A DNA stretch of 64,000 nucleotides from assembly GCA_005656395.1 (NCBI GenBank), contig SRSI01000031.1, positions 806,001-870,000 on the forward strand. The letters run 5' to 3'. The translations under genes were made by a program, and so were the position numbers. This document shows positions 47,635 to 60,598 of the stretch, piece by piece. Below the pieces are notes generated by a model. The model was not told the DNA's origin, did not search any database, and saw nothing but the letters and a program-made list of their open reading frames with translations. The stretch is from Strongyloides papillosus (lineage: Eukaryota; Nematoda; Chromadorea; Rhabditida; Strongyloididae). Every line of letters begins with the position of its first letter. Positions within the stretch are counted from its first letter, which is position 1.

Positions 47635-48392
47635 CTAAAAAAGTTTAATAACGTTATTTTTGTCCAAGTTGGTACCAAGATTGACTTTTTCATTTGGATT
47701 TTTTATTTTATTACTCAGTTCAGTAGAATTATCTACGACCTTACAAAAATTTCTAATAGCATTTTTAATTTCTTTTTTAATTATTTTAAAAAATTCCTGA
47801 AAAATTATTATATATATTGATTTTATTACCTCAAAATCGAATTTATCTAAGTCACCATCTTTTTCTCCATTTAATAAGGCATCATCAGTTGAAGGATACT
47901 TATGGAAACTAATTGTTTTTCTGTTATTAATAAACTTGTTAGAATTATGAATATTTCCATCTTTTAAATCTATTTGTCCAAGATTTGAACTTTCTTTGTT
48001 ACCGAAAAAGATACTAAATGACATACTGATGGGTATATTAATAATTTTTTCGTGTATTCTTTTTTTGGAATCAACACCACATTTATGAAAAATTTTTAAA
48101 AAGTATTTTCCAACAGGGATAAAAGGGACTTTAAGATCAAAGTCAAAAGTTCCATCATTCTCAATTTTGACATCTTTAATAAATTTAGTCTCTTTATCTT
48201 CAAAATTATTAAATTAATAAACTACATATTATACATACCGTTGTGATAATATAATTCAACAATTCCTATTGTAATTGGATCGAATTCGCACATAAATCTT
48301 CCATTTACACGTCTAATAAAGTATTTTAAATCTTCAAAACCAAATGTAACAGTGAAAAAAATTGGAAATAAATATTGAAGTAACTTGACCAT
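47635..48392 (-). CDS. transthyretin-like secreted protein (2-3 exons)
   Basis: Exons 48392-48239 and 48197-47635 join through a 41-nt phase-1 intron, giving 238 residues. Signal peptide at about residues 1-18 (MVKLLQYLFPIFFTVTFG). The domain follows the nematode TTR-like layout: VNGRFMCEFDP (first strand with Cys), IGIVELYYHN, DVKIENDGTFDFDL, KYFLKIFHKCGV (the conserved H-x-C), INIPISM and NLGQIDL. After the domain an extra tail of about 100 residues, polar with Lys/Asn-rich helices, is unusual. Within it GTAATA...TTTTTCAG (33 nt, in frame) could be a tiny intron, which would give 227 residues. These proteins are secreted in large numbers by parasitic nematodes; ligand unknown. Confidence 0.85.
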
Positions 48393-49351
48393 TTTGATAA
48401 AATTTGAAAGGAAAAGGTGATTATAATCTTATATATAAAATTATATTTAAATAAAAGTTTGTAAATATAATCATATTTATAATTTATGACATTTTGTATT
48501 TTATAATGACACTTTTTTTTATATTATTAATTGTAGAAATAATTTCTTTTTATATAATAACTAACTTATTTCTGTTGTAATTTAAAATGTTTTTTTTCTG
48601 CAAAAGAAAACAATATGTTACATATATTATTTTAGAATTTAAAAATAAAATGTTAAAGTTTTAATATATAAAGATTAGTAAAGAAATTTATATATACTTT
48701 CCTTAGTGGAGAAAAAGTTTGTTAAATTATTTATGTAATGATCACTATTATATCGTAAAAAAACCTGAAGTTTACAATATAAGATTTATTAAACAACAAT
48801 AATAAAAAACAATCTTATAGCAAGAAAAATGTTCATTTATTTATGGGATAAATTTTACTTTAATTCCCTTAGAATCTAAATTTCAAGGAATTTTTATGTT
48901 TATTGTAAAATATTTTTTACTCTTAAATAAAATTTTTTTAATACTATTATCATGAAATTTTGCTTATCAAAGGAAGATTTGAACATTATAATGGTAAAGC
49001 AAAACTTGTTTATAGTAAAAAGAGAAGAATAAATTTGTCACCATCATAACTCTTTTCAAACTTAACGGACTTCTATGAATAAATAGCTAAAAGATCTTTC
49101 TTTCTGAACTATAAGGAACAGATTGATTTTTGACATTTTGCCCATTTTGGCTAATTTATTATTAAAAATCCCTCTTTTTGATCCATTTTTAGTATAGTTT
49201 TGTACAAAGAATAGTTTTTCTTTAATAAAATAATGTGTGTTACATTTCATTTGAAAAGTACAGTTCCAGAATAACGCTTTAACGTAGTAATATTAGAATT
49301 GATTAATAAGTGACCAAGTTATAGACCAAAGTGTGGTGGTAGATTTATATA
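48393..49351. other. intergenic, no gene seen
   Basis: Promoter side of the transthyretin-like gene and AT-rich spacer. The 62-codon frame at 49062-49250 is not supported. Confidence 0.5.
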
Positions 49352-50240
49352 CAGGATGGGCCAAAAGTCACATCACAGTTGCATGAAATACTTTATAACT
49401 GTAATAACTTTTTTTGCAGTTGACATATTGTTATGACATTATATGCATTTTGTAGACAATAATTTATAGGATAATATACCACAGGATCGTTCTCAAGAAT
49501 GATCTTATCGAAAAATTACATTAAGTTAAGTCAAAACGTATAAATTTTTGTTTTAAAGATATATCTTATATTAATTTAATTAATTAAAAAATAGATACTT
49601 GATGTTAAAAAAATTAGTTTAAAGCATATTTCATTATAGAATGTCCCATTTTTACAATACTACTTTTTTTCATATATTTTCTACTGTTGCTACCTCAGTA
49701 AGAAAATATTCTATTGAGAAAAAGTTAAGAATAGTTCGTTATTACTATACCAACAAATGTTCAATTGCTAAACCTAAAATTAATTGGATCCCCTTCAATG
49801 TGACCCGAACTGTATCAAAACGCACAATATTATATATGGCAAACAATTTCAAAAAAACAGATAAAACCATTTTAAAGAGATTAATAAATAATGCTTTAGA
49901 AAGAGCAACTTTTGTGCGAATAATCAGGTGGTGGTCACCCAAAAGATATCATTTTTCACACATAATTGTATGAAATATTATCCTTTTACGAAATGTATTC
50001 ATGCATTTTAAACTTTAAAATAAGTTTAATGAAATAAAATTAAAAATATTTTTTTAACTGTCAAATATTAAAAAATTATGTAACCTTTCTTTTAAGTTCA
50101 TTCTTGGGAATAATCTTGTAATATATCATTCTCTAGCACATTCTCTACAAAATGCGTATAATACCATAAAAATATGTCGTCTACAAAAAAAGTTATAACG
50201 TGTTTTATTTCAACTGTGATGTGACCTTTGGCCCACCCTG
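49352..50240 (+). mobile_element. truncated TA-target DNA transposon
   Basis: 889 bp with inverted ends CAGGATGGGCCAAAAGTCAC and CAGGGTGGGCCAAAGGTCAC (inward) that both continue ATCACAGTTG. TA flanks on both sides. Such CAGGGTGGGCCAAA ends occur in Tc1/mariner/IS630-type elements. The frame 49641-49973 encodes a basic helix-turn-helix stretch (SIEKKLRIVRYYYTNKCSIA...) like the N-terminus of such transposases. The catalytic domain is missing. Confidence 0.8.
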
Positions 50241-50661
50241 TAAAATATTATAAGTATAATAATTTTAAAGGTTACACAAAGTATTGTGCAGGATTGGGCT
50301 TTAACTAGTGTTAAAAAAGATTTTACTTTCTTTAATTGGTACTTAATTTATTGATAAATTAATTTTGCTATTATTTAGTATGTATATATGGAGGCAAAAT
50401 GTTTTCGTAATTCTTATAAGTTACTAGTTTAGTAGATTTTTTTTCTAAATATTATTTTGTCTGAATTTAAAAATCAAAATGTTTAATAATTTATATTTAA
50501 TGCTAGTATTAATTAAGTTTATAGTAAAAATTTAATAGTTATAGATAGGTTGTGCAAATAATATTTAACATATTTAAAAAAATTGAATTAATACATACTA
50601 TTTTTAGCAAATTATACATCCAACTAAATAATTATTATTCAAAATTTAATTATATTCTTGA
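50241..50661. other. spacer, nothing recognised
   Basis: AT-rich sequence downstream of the DUF273 gene. Confidence 0.4.
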
Positions 50662-51798
50662 CTAAATATTATATTTTTGTAAATACCCGCTATCGTTTAA
50701 ATCCCTCATAAATTCATTTTTTGTTCTAGCTACAAGATTTCCAATAAGTTCGTCTCTATATGAACATTCAATCATACTATCTTTTTTAAAGCTCCATAAA
50801 TATGGTAACGGTCGATTGATACATTCCTCAGGATTAAATACAAATTCATTAATTCCTAAAAATGGCATTGCTGATTGTACACCTTTATATCCATGAAAAA
50901 GAAAATCTTTTTTGCAAAATAAACTATTTGTCAGTGATCCATCTCTAATCCACCTTCTTTCTGATTCTTTACCTACAACAACTACCTTCCCATTATCAAA
51001 TGTCATCAATTTTGTTGATGTGGGTGTTTCTGATACTTTTTCTAACAAATTAATCATGCATGCTTCAAAATCCCATATGTCATCCCAATTTCGTGATTTA
51101 TTCCACACACCATAGCAAATCTTTCTTTCATCTAAAAATCTAGTTTTTTCAAATTTTTCTAAAAATAATGCCTGAATAGCAGCATTATCAGAACCGTGCA
51201 TGCTTTTAGGAACTTCATAGTAAAAATTTGCAAAATCATTTAGAAATTTTCTACTATAATCTGAGTTTTTAAAGAAGAAACTTCCACATGCAATTTCATA
51301 GTTAAAAATTCTTGAATATAATAAAAATTCTTCATTATCTCTTGGAGCAAACTCAACTAGTGAATGATACGGATTTATAACAACCGTATCAGCATCAATA
51401 AATAGTACATAATCAAATTCTTTGTGTAATTCTAAATATTTTGCTAAAAAGCAATGTCTAACAAACATTATATCAGGTTGTGTGCACATTTTCCCTATTT
51501 CTGGCTCATTTTTCATTGCTACAATAACATATGAATAATTGTAGGCATGAGCATAGCAATGAACAGTGTCTGTTGCAAGTTTATATGATTCTGGACGAAT
51601 TTCATCAACAACAGATATGATAGCATATCTTTGACCATCATGTCCGTGATTTGTCTTAAAATGCTCCATTTGCTTAACATAATCACCTGTATGATAGTAA
51701 TTTGAATAAAATATATTTTTTGAGCTTATATTTAGAAATAATATTAATAATAGAATATATAAAAATGATAAAATTACAAATGCTATTTTATGCCTCAT
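50662..51798 (-). CDS. DUF273 glycosyltransferase-like type II membrane protein
   Basis: 378 residues in one exon. A single N-terminal membrane anchor (about 5-24) is followed by a lumenal domain, as in Golgi enzymes. The domain follows the nematode DUF273 pattern: Y-A-H-A-Y-N-Y-S-Y near residue 84, FVRHCFLAKYL near 112, then VLFIDADTVVINP near 131-143 with a DxD metal-binding motif. It continues RIFNYEIACGSFFFKNS, FYYEVP...HGSDNAAIQ and W-N-K-S-R-N-W-D-D. This resembles GT-A nucleotide-sugar transferases. Substrate unknown; DUF273 is a nematode-enriched family. Length and motif set look complete, and the start leads directly into the anchor. Confidence 0.88.
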   Translation of the reverse strand: MRHKIAFVILSFLYILLLILFLNISSKNIFYSNYYHTGDYVKQMEHFKTNHGHDGQRYAIISVVDEIRPESYKLATDTVHCYAHAYNYSYVIVAMKNEPEIGKMCTQPDIMFVRHCFLAKYLELHKEFDYVLFIDADTVVINPYHSLVEFAPRDNEEFLLYSRIFNYEIACGSFFFKNSDYSRKFLNDFANFYYEVPKSMHGSDNAAIQALFLEKFEKTRFLDERKICYGVWNKSRNWDDIWDFEACMINLLEKVSETPTSTKLMTFDNGKVVVVGKESERRWIRDGSLTNSLFCKKDFLFHGYKGVQSAMPFLGINEFVFNPEECINRPLPYLWSFKKDSMIECSYRDELIGNLVARTKNEFMRDLNDSGYLQKYNI

Positions 51799-54700
51799 AC
51801 TTCTTGGAAAAATAATCTGTAATTATGGTAATAAAATATTTTATACATTATCATTTATTATATTAATAATAACTACATCATTTTTATTTAATGATTTGTA
51901 AATTAATTGTTCTCTTAAAATGAGAAATTTATCATTATAAAACAATACAAATGTTTTAATTTTTTAACAAGGAAAATTACGATAAATAATTGTCACAAAA
52001 GTAGATAGTGGTGTAAGCAGATAAAAATTAAATATGGTTAATTTTTATTAATATTGTCCCCAACCTCTAAATAAAGAAGAATCATATAAATGTAGGTATG
52101 AGAATACTACATTTATCAAAGTAATTATATATCTCTTTTTGATAATTCACTAACGATTGCGGTTTTAGTATTATAAATAAATATCATATATCAATATTAT
52201 GATATATTTAAAATGATATCATTATGTAACATATTGTAAATATTAATTAAAGTAGTTGAATTATATCTAAATATCCAAAAATTTACTTTCCAGTATTTAA
52301 CTTTAAGCATTATTGTGTTAAACGATAGACTATTTGTCCAAGAATTTACAAAATAAACATCTATAAATAAAATACTTACAAATATTTAACTATTATATTA
52401 GTTTGATATCAGAATTTAGTATCATTATTACTTTTATTGATAATAGGTATGGTCATGATTATATTCTCTTGATTTTGTATAAAATCTTTAAAAGTTGAAT
52501 GAGTTTTTAAAGGTTAAACTATTAATATATAAAAATTATAATATTTTTTATTGAAAAATCATTTATTAAAAAATAAATATAACTATTTAATTACTATTTA
52601 TAAATATAATATATATAATACATATAAATTATTGCTATATTAAATTAGGGAAAATTGTAAAAAAATGTTTAAAACAATATCATAACAATATTTTAGTCGA
52701 CAAAATTATGTATTTTTGTAATAACAATTACATTAAAATTAGTTTTAACAAAAAACTGTTATTAGAGAAACTTAAATACTACTAATTTATAAATAAGCTT
52801 ATTGATAGATGCAAATCTTTGTTTAATCATACTTATCAAACAAATAAATATAAATTAATAACTTGAATTGGAACTATTGTAATAAAAACTCTGTTTTTTA
52901 TCATGTAAAGACAATTAAGTACGTTAAGCTTTTTATTTAAGATGTAGTTTAAAATAACATTATAATAATTGACTTATAAATATAATGTTATTTTTTATTT
53001 TATGATCATGAAAAAATTAATATGCAGAGAATTTGTTCAATTTTGGACTCAACCAACAATTCATAAAAATGTTTATCAAAAAGTCTTGCATTAATTTTAT
53101 TAATCTAGATACATTAATCATGAATAATAAATAATAAAGTTTTCAAAATCAAATTAGTGAAAATATATAGTTCATATGTTTATTTTTGTCCTTACATTAA
53201 TACTTTTAAAAAATTTACAAATTCAAACATTGTTACTACCTTAATTTACCAACAGTACTAAATGAATTTTTAATAATTTATATCTATATATAAAGTTATT
53301 TGCTTAAGATGATTTTATAGTCAAACAAATCTCTTGAATATACCATTTTAGCTAACTACGAAAAGTGGAATTATACATTTATAAAAGAAATTATAAAATT
53401 TACAATTATTAATACACTTTTAAATTACCTTATATGTGATAGAATCTTACTGATTTGATAAATATATATAGTTAAAAATATTCTTTAAAACATAAATTAA
53501 TGCTATTGAATAATTTTAAAGCTATTGTATGAATCTTTTCATATATATTTAATTAAAACTATCACATATAAGCAAATGTTACAAGAAAATCATATGATAT
53601 TTATATGAATTTTAATAAAAAATGAGGAAAAAATTCTTCCACTATCATTTATAATTTAATGTTACAAAATTTGTCATTTTAAAAAAAGTGTCTCCGCTTA
53701 CATAGCATTATATTAATAGAAATATCATTTAAATTTTATTTTTTTAAATGATACTTTAAAAAAATGAAATCTAATATTAAAAAAGATAAAAAATAAAACT
53801 TATTATTGCATATTCGTTGCATTTTTATACTATATGTATATAATTTTAAAAAATAGATGTTCTTTTAGACAAATTAAAAAATTACTATATAATTTACAAT
53901 GTTTCAATAAAAAAATTGTAAATATTTTAACTATAATATTGTTAGATTAAGGTTTAATGAAGAAATATGATTTTAAAAACACGCTTTTCATTTTATGTAA
54001 GCTGACCTAAAATATATCCTAATATGATTATAATTAAAATTGATTAAAATTATGTTTAAATCTTTTGCTTTGTTGTTGCCATAGTTTTTATAATTTGTAT
54101 TAACAGAGTAAATAGAAATTATATTACTAATACACATTAATAAAAAAATATAATCATTTATTTTACATTTATTTATATGCATTTAACAATTATTTTTTAT
54201 TTTAAAACATAGCAATATTGAGATTCCATATTTAATCTTCAAACTTTCAAAACATTTTATATGCTATTCATTGTTATAAAAAAATGAATAATTTTAAAAA
54301 AAATTTATAAGAAATAAGTGCATTATAATACTAAAAAACATAAATTTAAACATTATACATAAGTCTTTAAAAGTCATCATATTATGCAGAAATAAATGTA
54401 ATCTATATTAAATAATTTTCATCTAATATCAATTTATTTCTCCAAAGAGCATTTCATCTAATATTATTATTTTTCATATAAATAAACAATTTTTATGACA
54501 TTTAAGAATTAAATAAAATACAAATTGTAAGTCAAATATAATTTTTGACGTTGAGCAAGGTGTAATCCAGATGGATTGCAAGAACCCCTAAAGGATTCCC
54601 AAATATAACACTTAAAGTTTCAAACGAATACAAACTTATAACTATTTATTATCGTGTAAAAATACACTTATACAATGAAAATCACAAAAATGAATGTATT

Positions 54701-55245
54701 TGTCGTATATTAGAATGTAATATTGAGATTGTCTTCTTTTAAGGTCATTACTTCCTCTTCATGTTTGACATGTTTATCAATGTTTACAAAAGATAGATTA
54801 AAAAAACTAAAACTTATGGATGATTCAAATTTGAAATATTTATATCACTAAAAATTATTATAAAAAAAATTACATCGGTAATGACTACATTAAAATTTGC
54901 ATGTTTACTAGGTTTATTTATTAAACATATTTTGACTATCACTCTAGAAAATTTCTTTGTAGTAAGAATGCTTAAAACATATTTACAAACCATAAAAAAG
55001 ACATTATAGATCAAGTAATGTGTTATATTTGATATTTTCATAAAAAATTATCACTTTATAAAGTCGATTTTCGGTTTTACTTTTTATTTATTTTAAAGTA
55101 TTAATTTATATTTGCAGATTATTATTATAAGTTGATCAATAAACATTATAAAACTAACTTAAGCTTTTAAGCAATAATTCTTTAGTGCCAATTTATTTTT
55201 TTACATTATAATTTATTTAAGAAAGTTTTATTATACATACTATAT
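51799..55245. other. 3.4-kb gene desert
   Basis: Very AT-rich; no frame with codon content or splice partners. The stretch near 54545-54600 is less AT-rich and contains GAGCAAGGTGTAATCC, which resembles the end of the Mutator-like element at 58909-60598 and may be a solo remnant. Nothing else recognised. Confidence 0.5.
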
Positions 55246-58007
55246 TTAATGACTATTTTCGATTATTAACTTTCGTTGTTCTAACGGCACTTCAGGGTGC
55301 CACAAATCTATACTTAAAACTATTCTATTATTACCGGCAGCTGCTCCTTCATATGTAAATTCATGCTCAAAACTCTCATCAAATATTAGGAATTTTCCAT
55401 TTTTCCATCCTCGTGTTTCACTACCAACACGTATTCTAGCCTCAGATGAAGTTAATAAACATAACTGTGCAACCAACTTATGATTTGTTGATGAACAATG
55501 CGGCCAAACAGTTGTATGTGATTGGAGGACTGATATTTTTGAATTATCCTTAAAACATTTTTCATTTTTAATATATTTCTGTAATATTGCGCATGTTTTT
55601 GGAGTTAATAAACAATTGTTTTCAACAATTTTTCCATAACTCAAAAGCGGAAAGTATTTTTGAGATCCATCTGTTAAATGATGTTCTTCTGGAAGGAATA
55701 AATCTGAATGTTCCTTCCACACATTTAAAACTTCTTCTCTTATCATAACCCATTGTTTTTCAATACTTTTTAAACTTTTAACACATCCACTTTGTTCAAT
55801 ATTCCACCATGCTTTCGCTGTTAATCCAACTATATTATAAATTGATCTTTGATATGTTGATAAAAATAACCCTAATTCAGCACCTTTTTCATAAATTTTA
55901 TATGCTTCTTGTCTTCTTCCAAGACGCATTAAACCATCACCCAAATGATAGAAAAATTTTGAATCGCTATGCTCAAAGTCACCATTTAGTAAACTTTTCT
56001 TCATATGAAAGACTCCATTTACTAAATCCTTATCAAATACTTTTAAAATGTATCCATAATAAGCTAAAGCCTTTGAATTATTTGAATTTTCATTTATAAC
56101 ATTAAGGAAAATTTTTTTTGCATCCTCATGTCGTCCCATCATAAGAAATGTTATACCAAATTCATTTTGTAAATCTAAATTCTGTGGATCTCTATCAATC
56201 ATATTTCTTTGAATATTTAAAACTTTATGAAGATTTCCTCTAAATCGTGCACATCTAATTAAACTTTCAGAGGCCTCTTTAAACATTGCATCAGTTGCCT
56301 CATCATTATCAAGTATTATTTGATACTCTAACATTGCTTGATCCATTAAATTATTTGAATTTTCAAATTCAGCTCTTATTTCAAAAAGTCGGCCTCTACC
56401 AAAATGAGCGCGTGGACTTTCTGGATACAACTTTAATACATCATTATACATAGCTTCACCATTAACAAAATCATGTTTTTCAATATATAAATCACCAGCA
56501 TCTAATTTTCCACGAAATTTTTGATCCTTCTTATTTGTATATAATTTTTTAAAACTTCCAACATACCTAAAAGATTGTATTGTATATTTTGTTTACTTCA
56601 AATATTACACTTAAATGATCATGCACATGCAAAATTTTTATTTACAAATAACAGATAATGTTAATAGTATAATTTTTAAATTATTATTTCTTTAAATAAA
56701 ATATTGATAATACTCACTTTGGTTTCTTTATTGATGGTATTTCATAAGCTCCTATTTCTTCGATTTTTCCTTTATTATACACTTTATCACTTTCCTCTTC
56801 ATCGTCATCTAAAGATTCATCTTCCTCAGAATCATCATCCTCTTCAAAATCATAGTTTGTCGTATAAATTTTGTTATTATTACGTTTTTTCTTTAGCAAA
56901 CTTTTTCTCGGTCGTTTTTCAGAATACATTTCAATCAATTTCTTTTTACGCAATAACGTAGCTTTATTTTTTGTTGGACCTCTATTTTTTATTTTGCGTT
57001 TTACGTCATTATCATTCTCATCTTCAGTGTCATCATCGTCTTCCTTATCATCTATGTCGTCATCTGAATTTCCGTCTTGTTCCTCAATTTCTTTACAAAC
57101 TAAATGTTTATGCTTTTTTGACTTATTAAGGTCTGATTTTTCTGTAACTTCCAAAGTTTCCTTTTTATAATTTTTTTCCTTATCATCATTACTACTATCG
57201 CTTTGTTTATTCATTTTTAAATCACTGTTTTCATCAACATTATCCTCTTCTTCAACAATTTTCTTTTTTTTCCTTTTTTCATTTTTTATATTAACATGCA
57301 GCTTATCTCCATCATTATCTACTACATTTTTATGATGCTCTTCAATATAACTTTCTTGTTTATTTGATTTTCCGTAATTTTTTTTACCAACCTCATCATC
57401 TTTTTCATTATTGTTACTATTTTTTACGGTAGTTTCTTTAACATTATCATTTCGATGTTTTTTATTTTTTTCAATTTTTTTTTGTAAATCCTTAAACAAC
57501 TTTATTTCTAGATCTAATGATTTATTTTCTTCCTCATCATCCATGCTAATAGGAACTTGTTCTACTACTACATCTTCCGCCGTAACAGTTTGTATTGTAT
57601 TACCACTATCAATTTCTTCATTTTCACTTATTACTGCCATAAAAGGATTTACATCTCTATTATCATAATCATCTATAAAATATTATGTAATTTTAATTGT
57701 ATTATATTATTTTTTTTAATTATATAGTTACCGTCTTCAACTTCACTAATAATTGCTGCCATTGTAAAACATAGTATAATAAAAGTTACTAAAACGGCCC
57801 ACGTTCTCAGACCACCTTTAGTAACTGAATAATCAATCTTTGTTGGAGCAACAATCACAGCCATGTTATGAGGATATCCGGAACCAACTAAATAATATTA
57901 ACTATAGAAATATAATTATTCATACAAAACATACAATTTGATGGTTGTTTTTTAAATGGTGGTCTTGAATTGGAAACATTTCCAGATAGTAAATTTCCTG
58001 TCGACAT
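55246..58007 (-). CDS. ASPH: aspartyl/asparaginyl beta-hydroxylase (4 exons)
   Basis: ER membrane 2-oxoglutarate oxygenase that hydroxylates Asp/Asn in EGF-like domains (family knowledge). Exons 58007-57935, 57887-57732, 57672-56718 and 56566-55246; introns of 47 (phase 1), 59 (phase 1) and 151 nt (phase 2). The 2505 nt give 834 residues. Order: short cytosolic tail, membrane anchor about 53-72, a long charged lumenal segment (Glu/Asp/Lys clusters, about 80-390), TPR-like helices (about 430-620) and the catalytic domain. Iron ligands by alignment are His751 (VWPH) and His796 (FEH). Pocket equivalents of Ser (740) and Arg (809) are kept, but the Arg-x-His pair that binds the co-substrate in human ASPH (R688, H690) reads V760 and Q762, and the H675 equivalent is Thr747. 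Either an altered or inactive enzyme. Confidence 0.9.
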
Positions 58008-58899
58008 ATCCTTTTTAATATATATAGTACTATAGGTAATAAAGTAAGCACTTCTTTTTTGGAATGAATATTGTTGAAAACAAATAAAAAAGCTTATAAA
58101 ATCCTCTAATTATAATAATATTAAGTTAAAGAAAAATCTACTCCAGAGAATGTAATCAATTCTTAAATATTTAGTTTTATATAACTCTATTTTCCTAACT
58201 TTATATCTACTAAATGTTTAAGATCTTATTAAATATAAATTTTATACTTATCTCCCCTTTGTCTTGTAGAGAGAAAAATTTTATCACAAATAATGTATAA
58301 TAACATATAAATGTAATATATATTGATAAAGTAGAGGTGAATGAAAAATTAATAATTGTTGCAAGTTTATTTTTGTTTTTGATAGATTCAATAATATTTC
58401 TGTTAATTATTGACTTTCTTTAGATAAAATAATTCGTTTACTCATAAGCTTCTGAAACTTACACCATTTTTAATTTTTTTATTTTATATAAAGATAAACT
58501 TACTTGATTGATAATAAATGTGAGTCGTAATCGTTTCTTTTTCTTATTGAATTAAACAAAAAAATATTTTCTTTGTTTCTTCCAATAACGTTTGAAAAAA
58601 TATTTTCTATAAAAATTAACTATAATAATTATAAGAAACTATGAAGCAGTATGCATTAATATTTATAATAAATATTTTAATCACAATCAACAACTTTCAA
58701 ATATTATATGAGATATAATAATTGTTTGAAATATTGTCGAAAGAAAAAAAGAAAAATTCCATTGAGCTGTATCAAAATTTATCTGACATTCGGCTTTAGT
58801 AGTACGAGCTCTTATTAACAAAGATCTTTTACCATTCATTCTTTCTTCTTATTTTTACTAACTTTCGTAATGCTTCTGTTTTGTTTTTTTTTATTATTG
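58008..58899. other. intergenic, upstream of ASPH-like gene
   Basis: AT-rich; presumably holds the promoter of the beta-hydroxylase gene. No box marked. Confidence 0.4.
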
Positions 58900-58908
58900 A
58901 CACATAAT

Positions 58909-60598
58909 TAGCAAGGTGCAATGAGGACGTTTTTTAAAAACGTTTATTCCACCAAAAAAATATGTTGAAAAATGTACCCTACTATATATGTCCAAAAAAA
59001 AAAAAAATAACTCTTTAATAAACAACTATAATAATAAACAGATATCATATTTGTAATCAGCATAAAAATTGCAATCTAATGATATAAAAAAATGTTAAAA
59101 ATGTTGAGAAAAATTTTTGGCACTTTATTAATTAATTAATATTTCACTTAAAAAACGGATATCAAAAATCGGCTTGATCAGATTTAAGAATAAGTATGGC
59201 TACAAAATGAGCCATTAACCATACTCATAGTTATTCTGAAGCTTCAATAAATATATTTTGTGTCGACAATTAACCATGCCAAAATTCCAAAAGCCATTTG
59301 ATAATTAATATCTCGATTTTAAAGTAAGATATCAAAAAGCGGCTTGAGCAGATTAAAGATTCGTGTCTGGACTACAAAATGAGCTATTAACCATCTTCGT
59401 AGGTGCTCTAGGGGCTTCAATAAATATTATTTTCTGTCGATTTTTAAAAATGCCGAAAATCAAAAAAATAATTTTTAAAGTTTAATAACTCAACTTTAAA
59501 ATGCGATATCAAAAATCCGTAGATCAGATTTAAGATTTAAGTCTTGGCTACAAAATGAGCCATTAACCATACTCACAGCTATTCTGGGGGCTTCAATAAA
59601 AATTCCTTTTTGTCGACAATTTAGTATGCCAAAAATTTAAAATTAATTTTTAAAAGTTAATAACTCGACTTTAAAGCAAGATATTTAAATCGGCTTTGAC
59701 CAGATTAAAGATTCGTGGCCGGGCTACAAAATGAGCCATTAACCATCTCCGTAGGTGGTCTGTGGGCTTCAAAAAATATTATTTTGTGTCGATTTTGAAA
59801 TTTGCCAAAAATCAAAAAATAATTTTTAAAGTTTAATATCTCGATTTTAAAATGCGATATCAAAAATCCGGTAGATCAGATTTAAGATTTAGTCTTGGCT
59901 ACAAAATGCACCATTAACCGTACTCACAGCTATTCTGGGGGCTTCAATAAAAATTCCTTTTTGTCGACAATTTAGTGTGCCAAAAATTTGAAAAAATTTT
60001 TAAAATTTAATAACTCAATTTTGAAGCAAGATATTGAAAATCCGCTTGACCAGATTAGAGATTCGTGGACGGGCTACAAAATGAGCCATTAACCGTCTTC
60101 GTAGCTAGTCTGGGGGCTTCAATAAATATTATTTTATGCCGTAGGTCAAATTTGGCAATTTTTTAAAAAATTTGTACTATTTTTGCTAGAATTTTGTTTT
60201 TAAGCATTATTTAATAATTTTTTATTAAAATATGCAATTAATAAGGCTATTATTAATTAAAAATTCGTACTATTTTTACAAAAATTTTTTTAAAGCATTA
60301 TTTTAGAATTTTTCTTTGAAACAAGCAATTAATAAGTTTATTATTAGTTAAAAATTTGTAATTAATGCTTTTACATCCGTTTTAAATCCCTATTTATTAA
60401 GATATACCAAGGGTAAACAAAATTAACTTTTGGTCCTCAAACGAAATTTTGTTTACTCCCTTTTAGGGGTACTTGCACTTTACTTTTTAGAAATATTATT
60501 TCATAAATAGAATCAGCATATTTGATTCTATATATGTACAAATTTTTAGGACAATAGGGGCAGTTTGAAATTTTGGTCAATTTTTATTGCACCTTGCT
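58909..60598. mobile_element. Mutator-like non-autonomous element
   Basis: 1690 bp bounded by a perfect 9-bp direct repeat, ACACATAAT, at 58900-58908 and 60599-60607. Ends are inverted: AGCAAGGTGCAATGA at the left and, inward, AGCAAGGTGCAATAA at the right. A 9-bp duplication is characteristic of Mutator-like elements. There is no transposase frame. The interior is largely an array of about 175-bp repeats. Confidence 0.8.
59130..60150 (+). repeat. six-copy 175-bp satellite, alternating A/B monomers
   Basis: The block GCTACAAAATGAGCCATTAACC recurs six times, spaced 172, 176, 176, 175 and 175 bp. Odd copies continue TACTCACAGCTATTCTGGGG...TTTTTGTCGACAATTTAG. Even copies continue TCTTCGTAG-x-T-GGTCTG...TTATTTTGTGTCGATTTT. 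The array is thus three A-B dimers of about 350 bp, inside the Mutator-like element. Confidence 0.85.

Noticed and set aside
55400..55520. Idea that the beta-hydroxylase lacks an iron-binding histidine (Gln762)
   Set aside because: Residue counting against the recalled human numbering shows that the iron ligands correspond to His751 and His796, which are present; the Gln replaces a co-substrate-binding His instead.
56704..57668. Several plus-strand frames opposite the beta-hydroxylase acidic domain
   Set aside because: They are antisense shadows of the Asp/Glu/Lys-rich coding exon; Ser/Phe/Leu-rich with no own signals.
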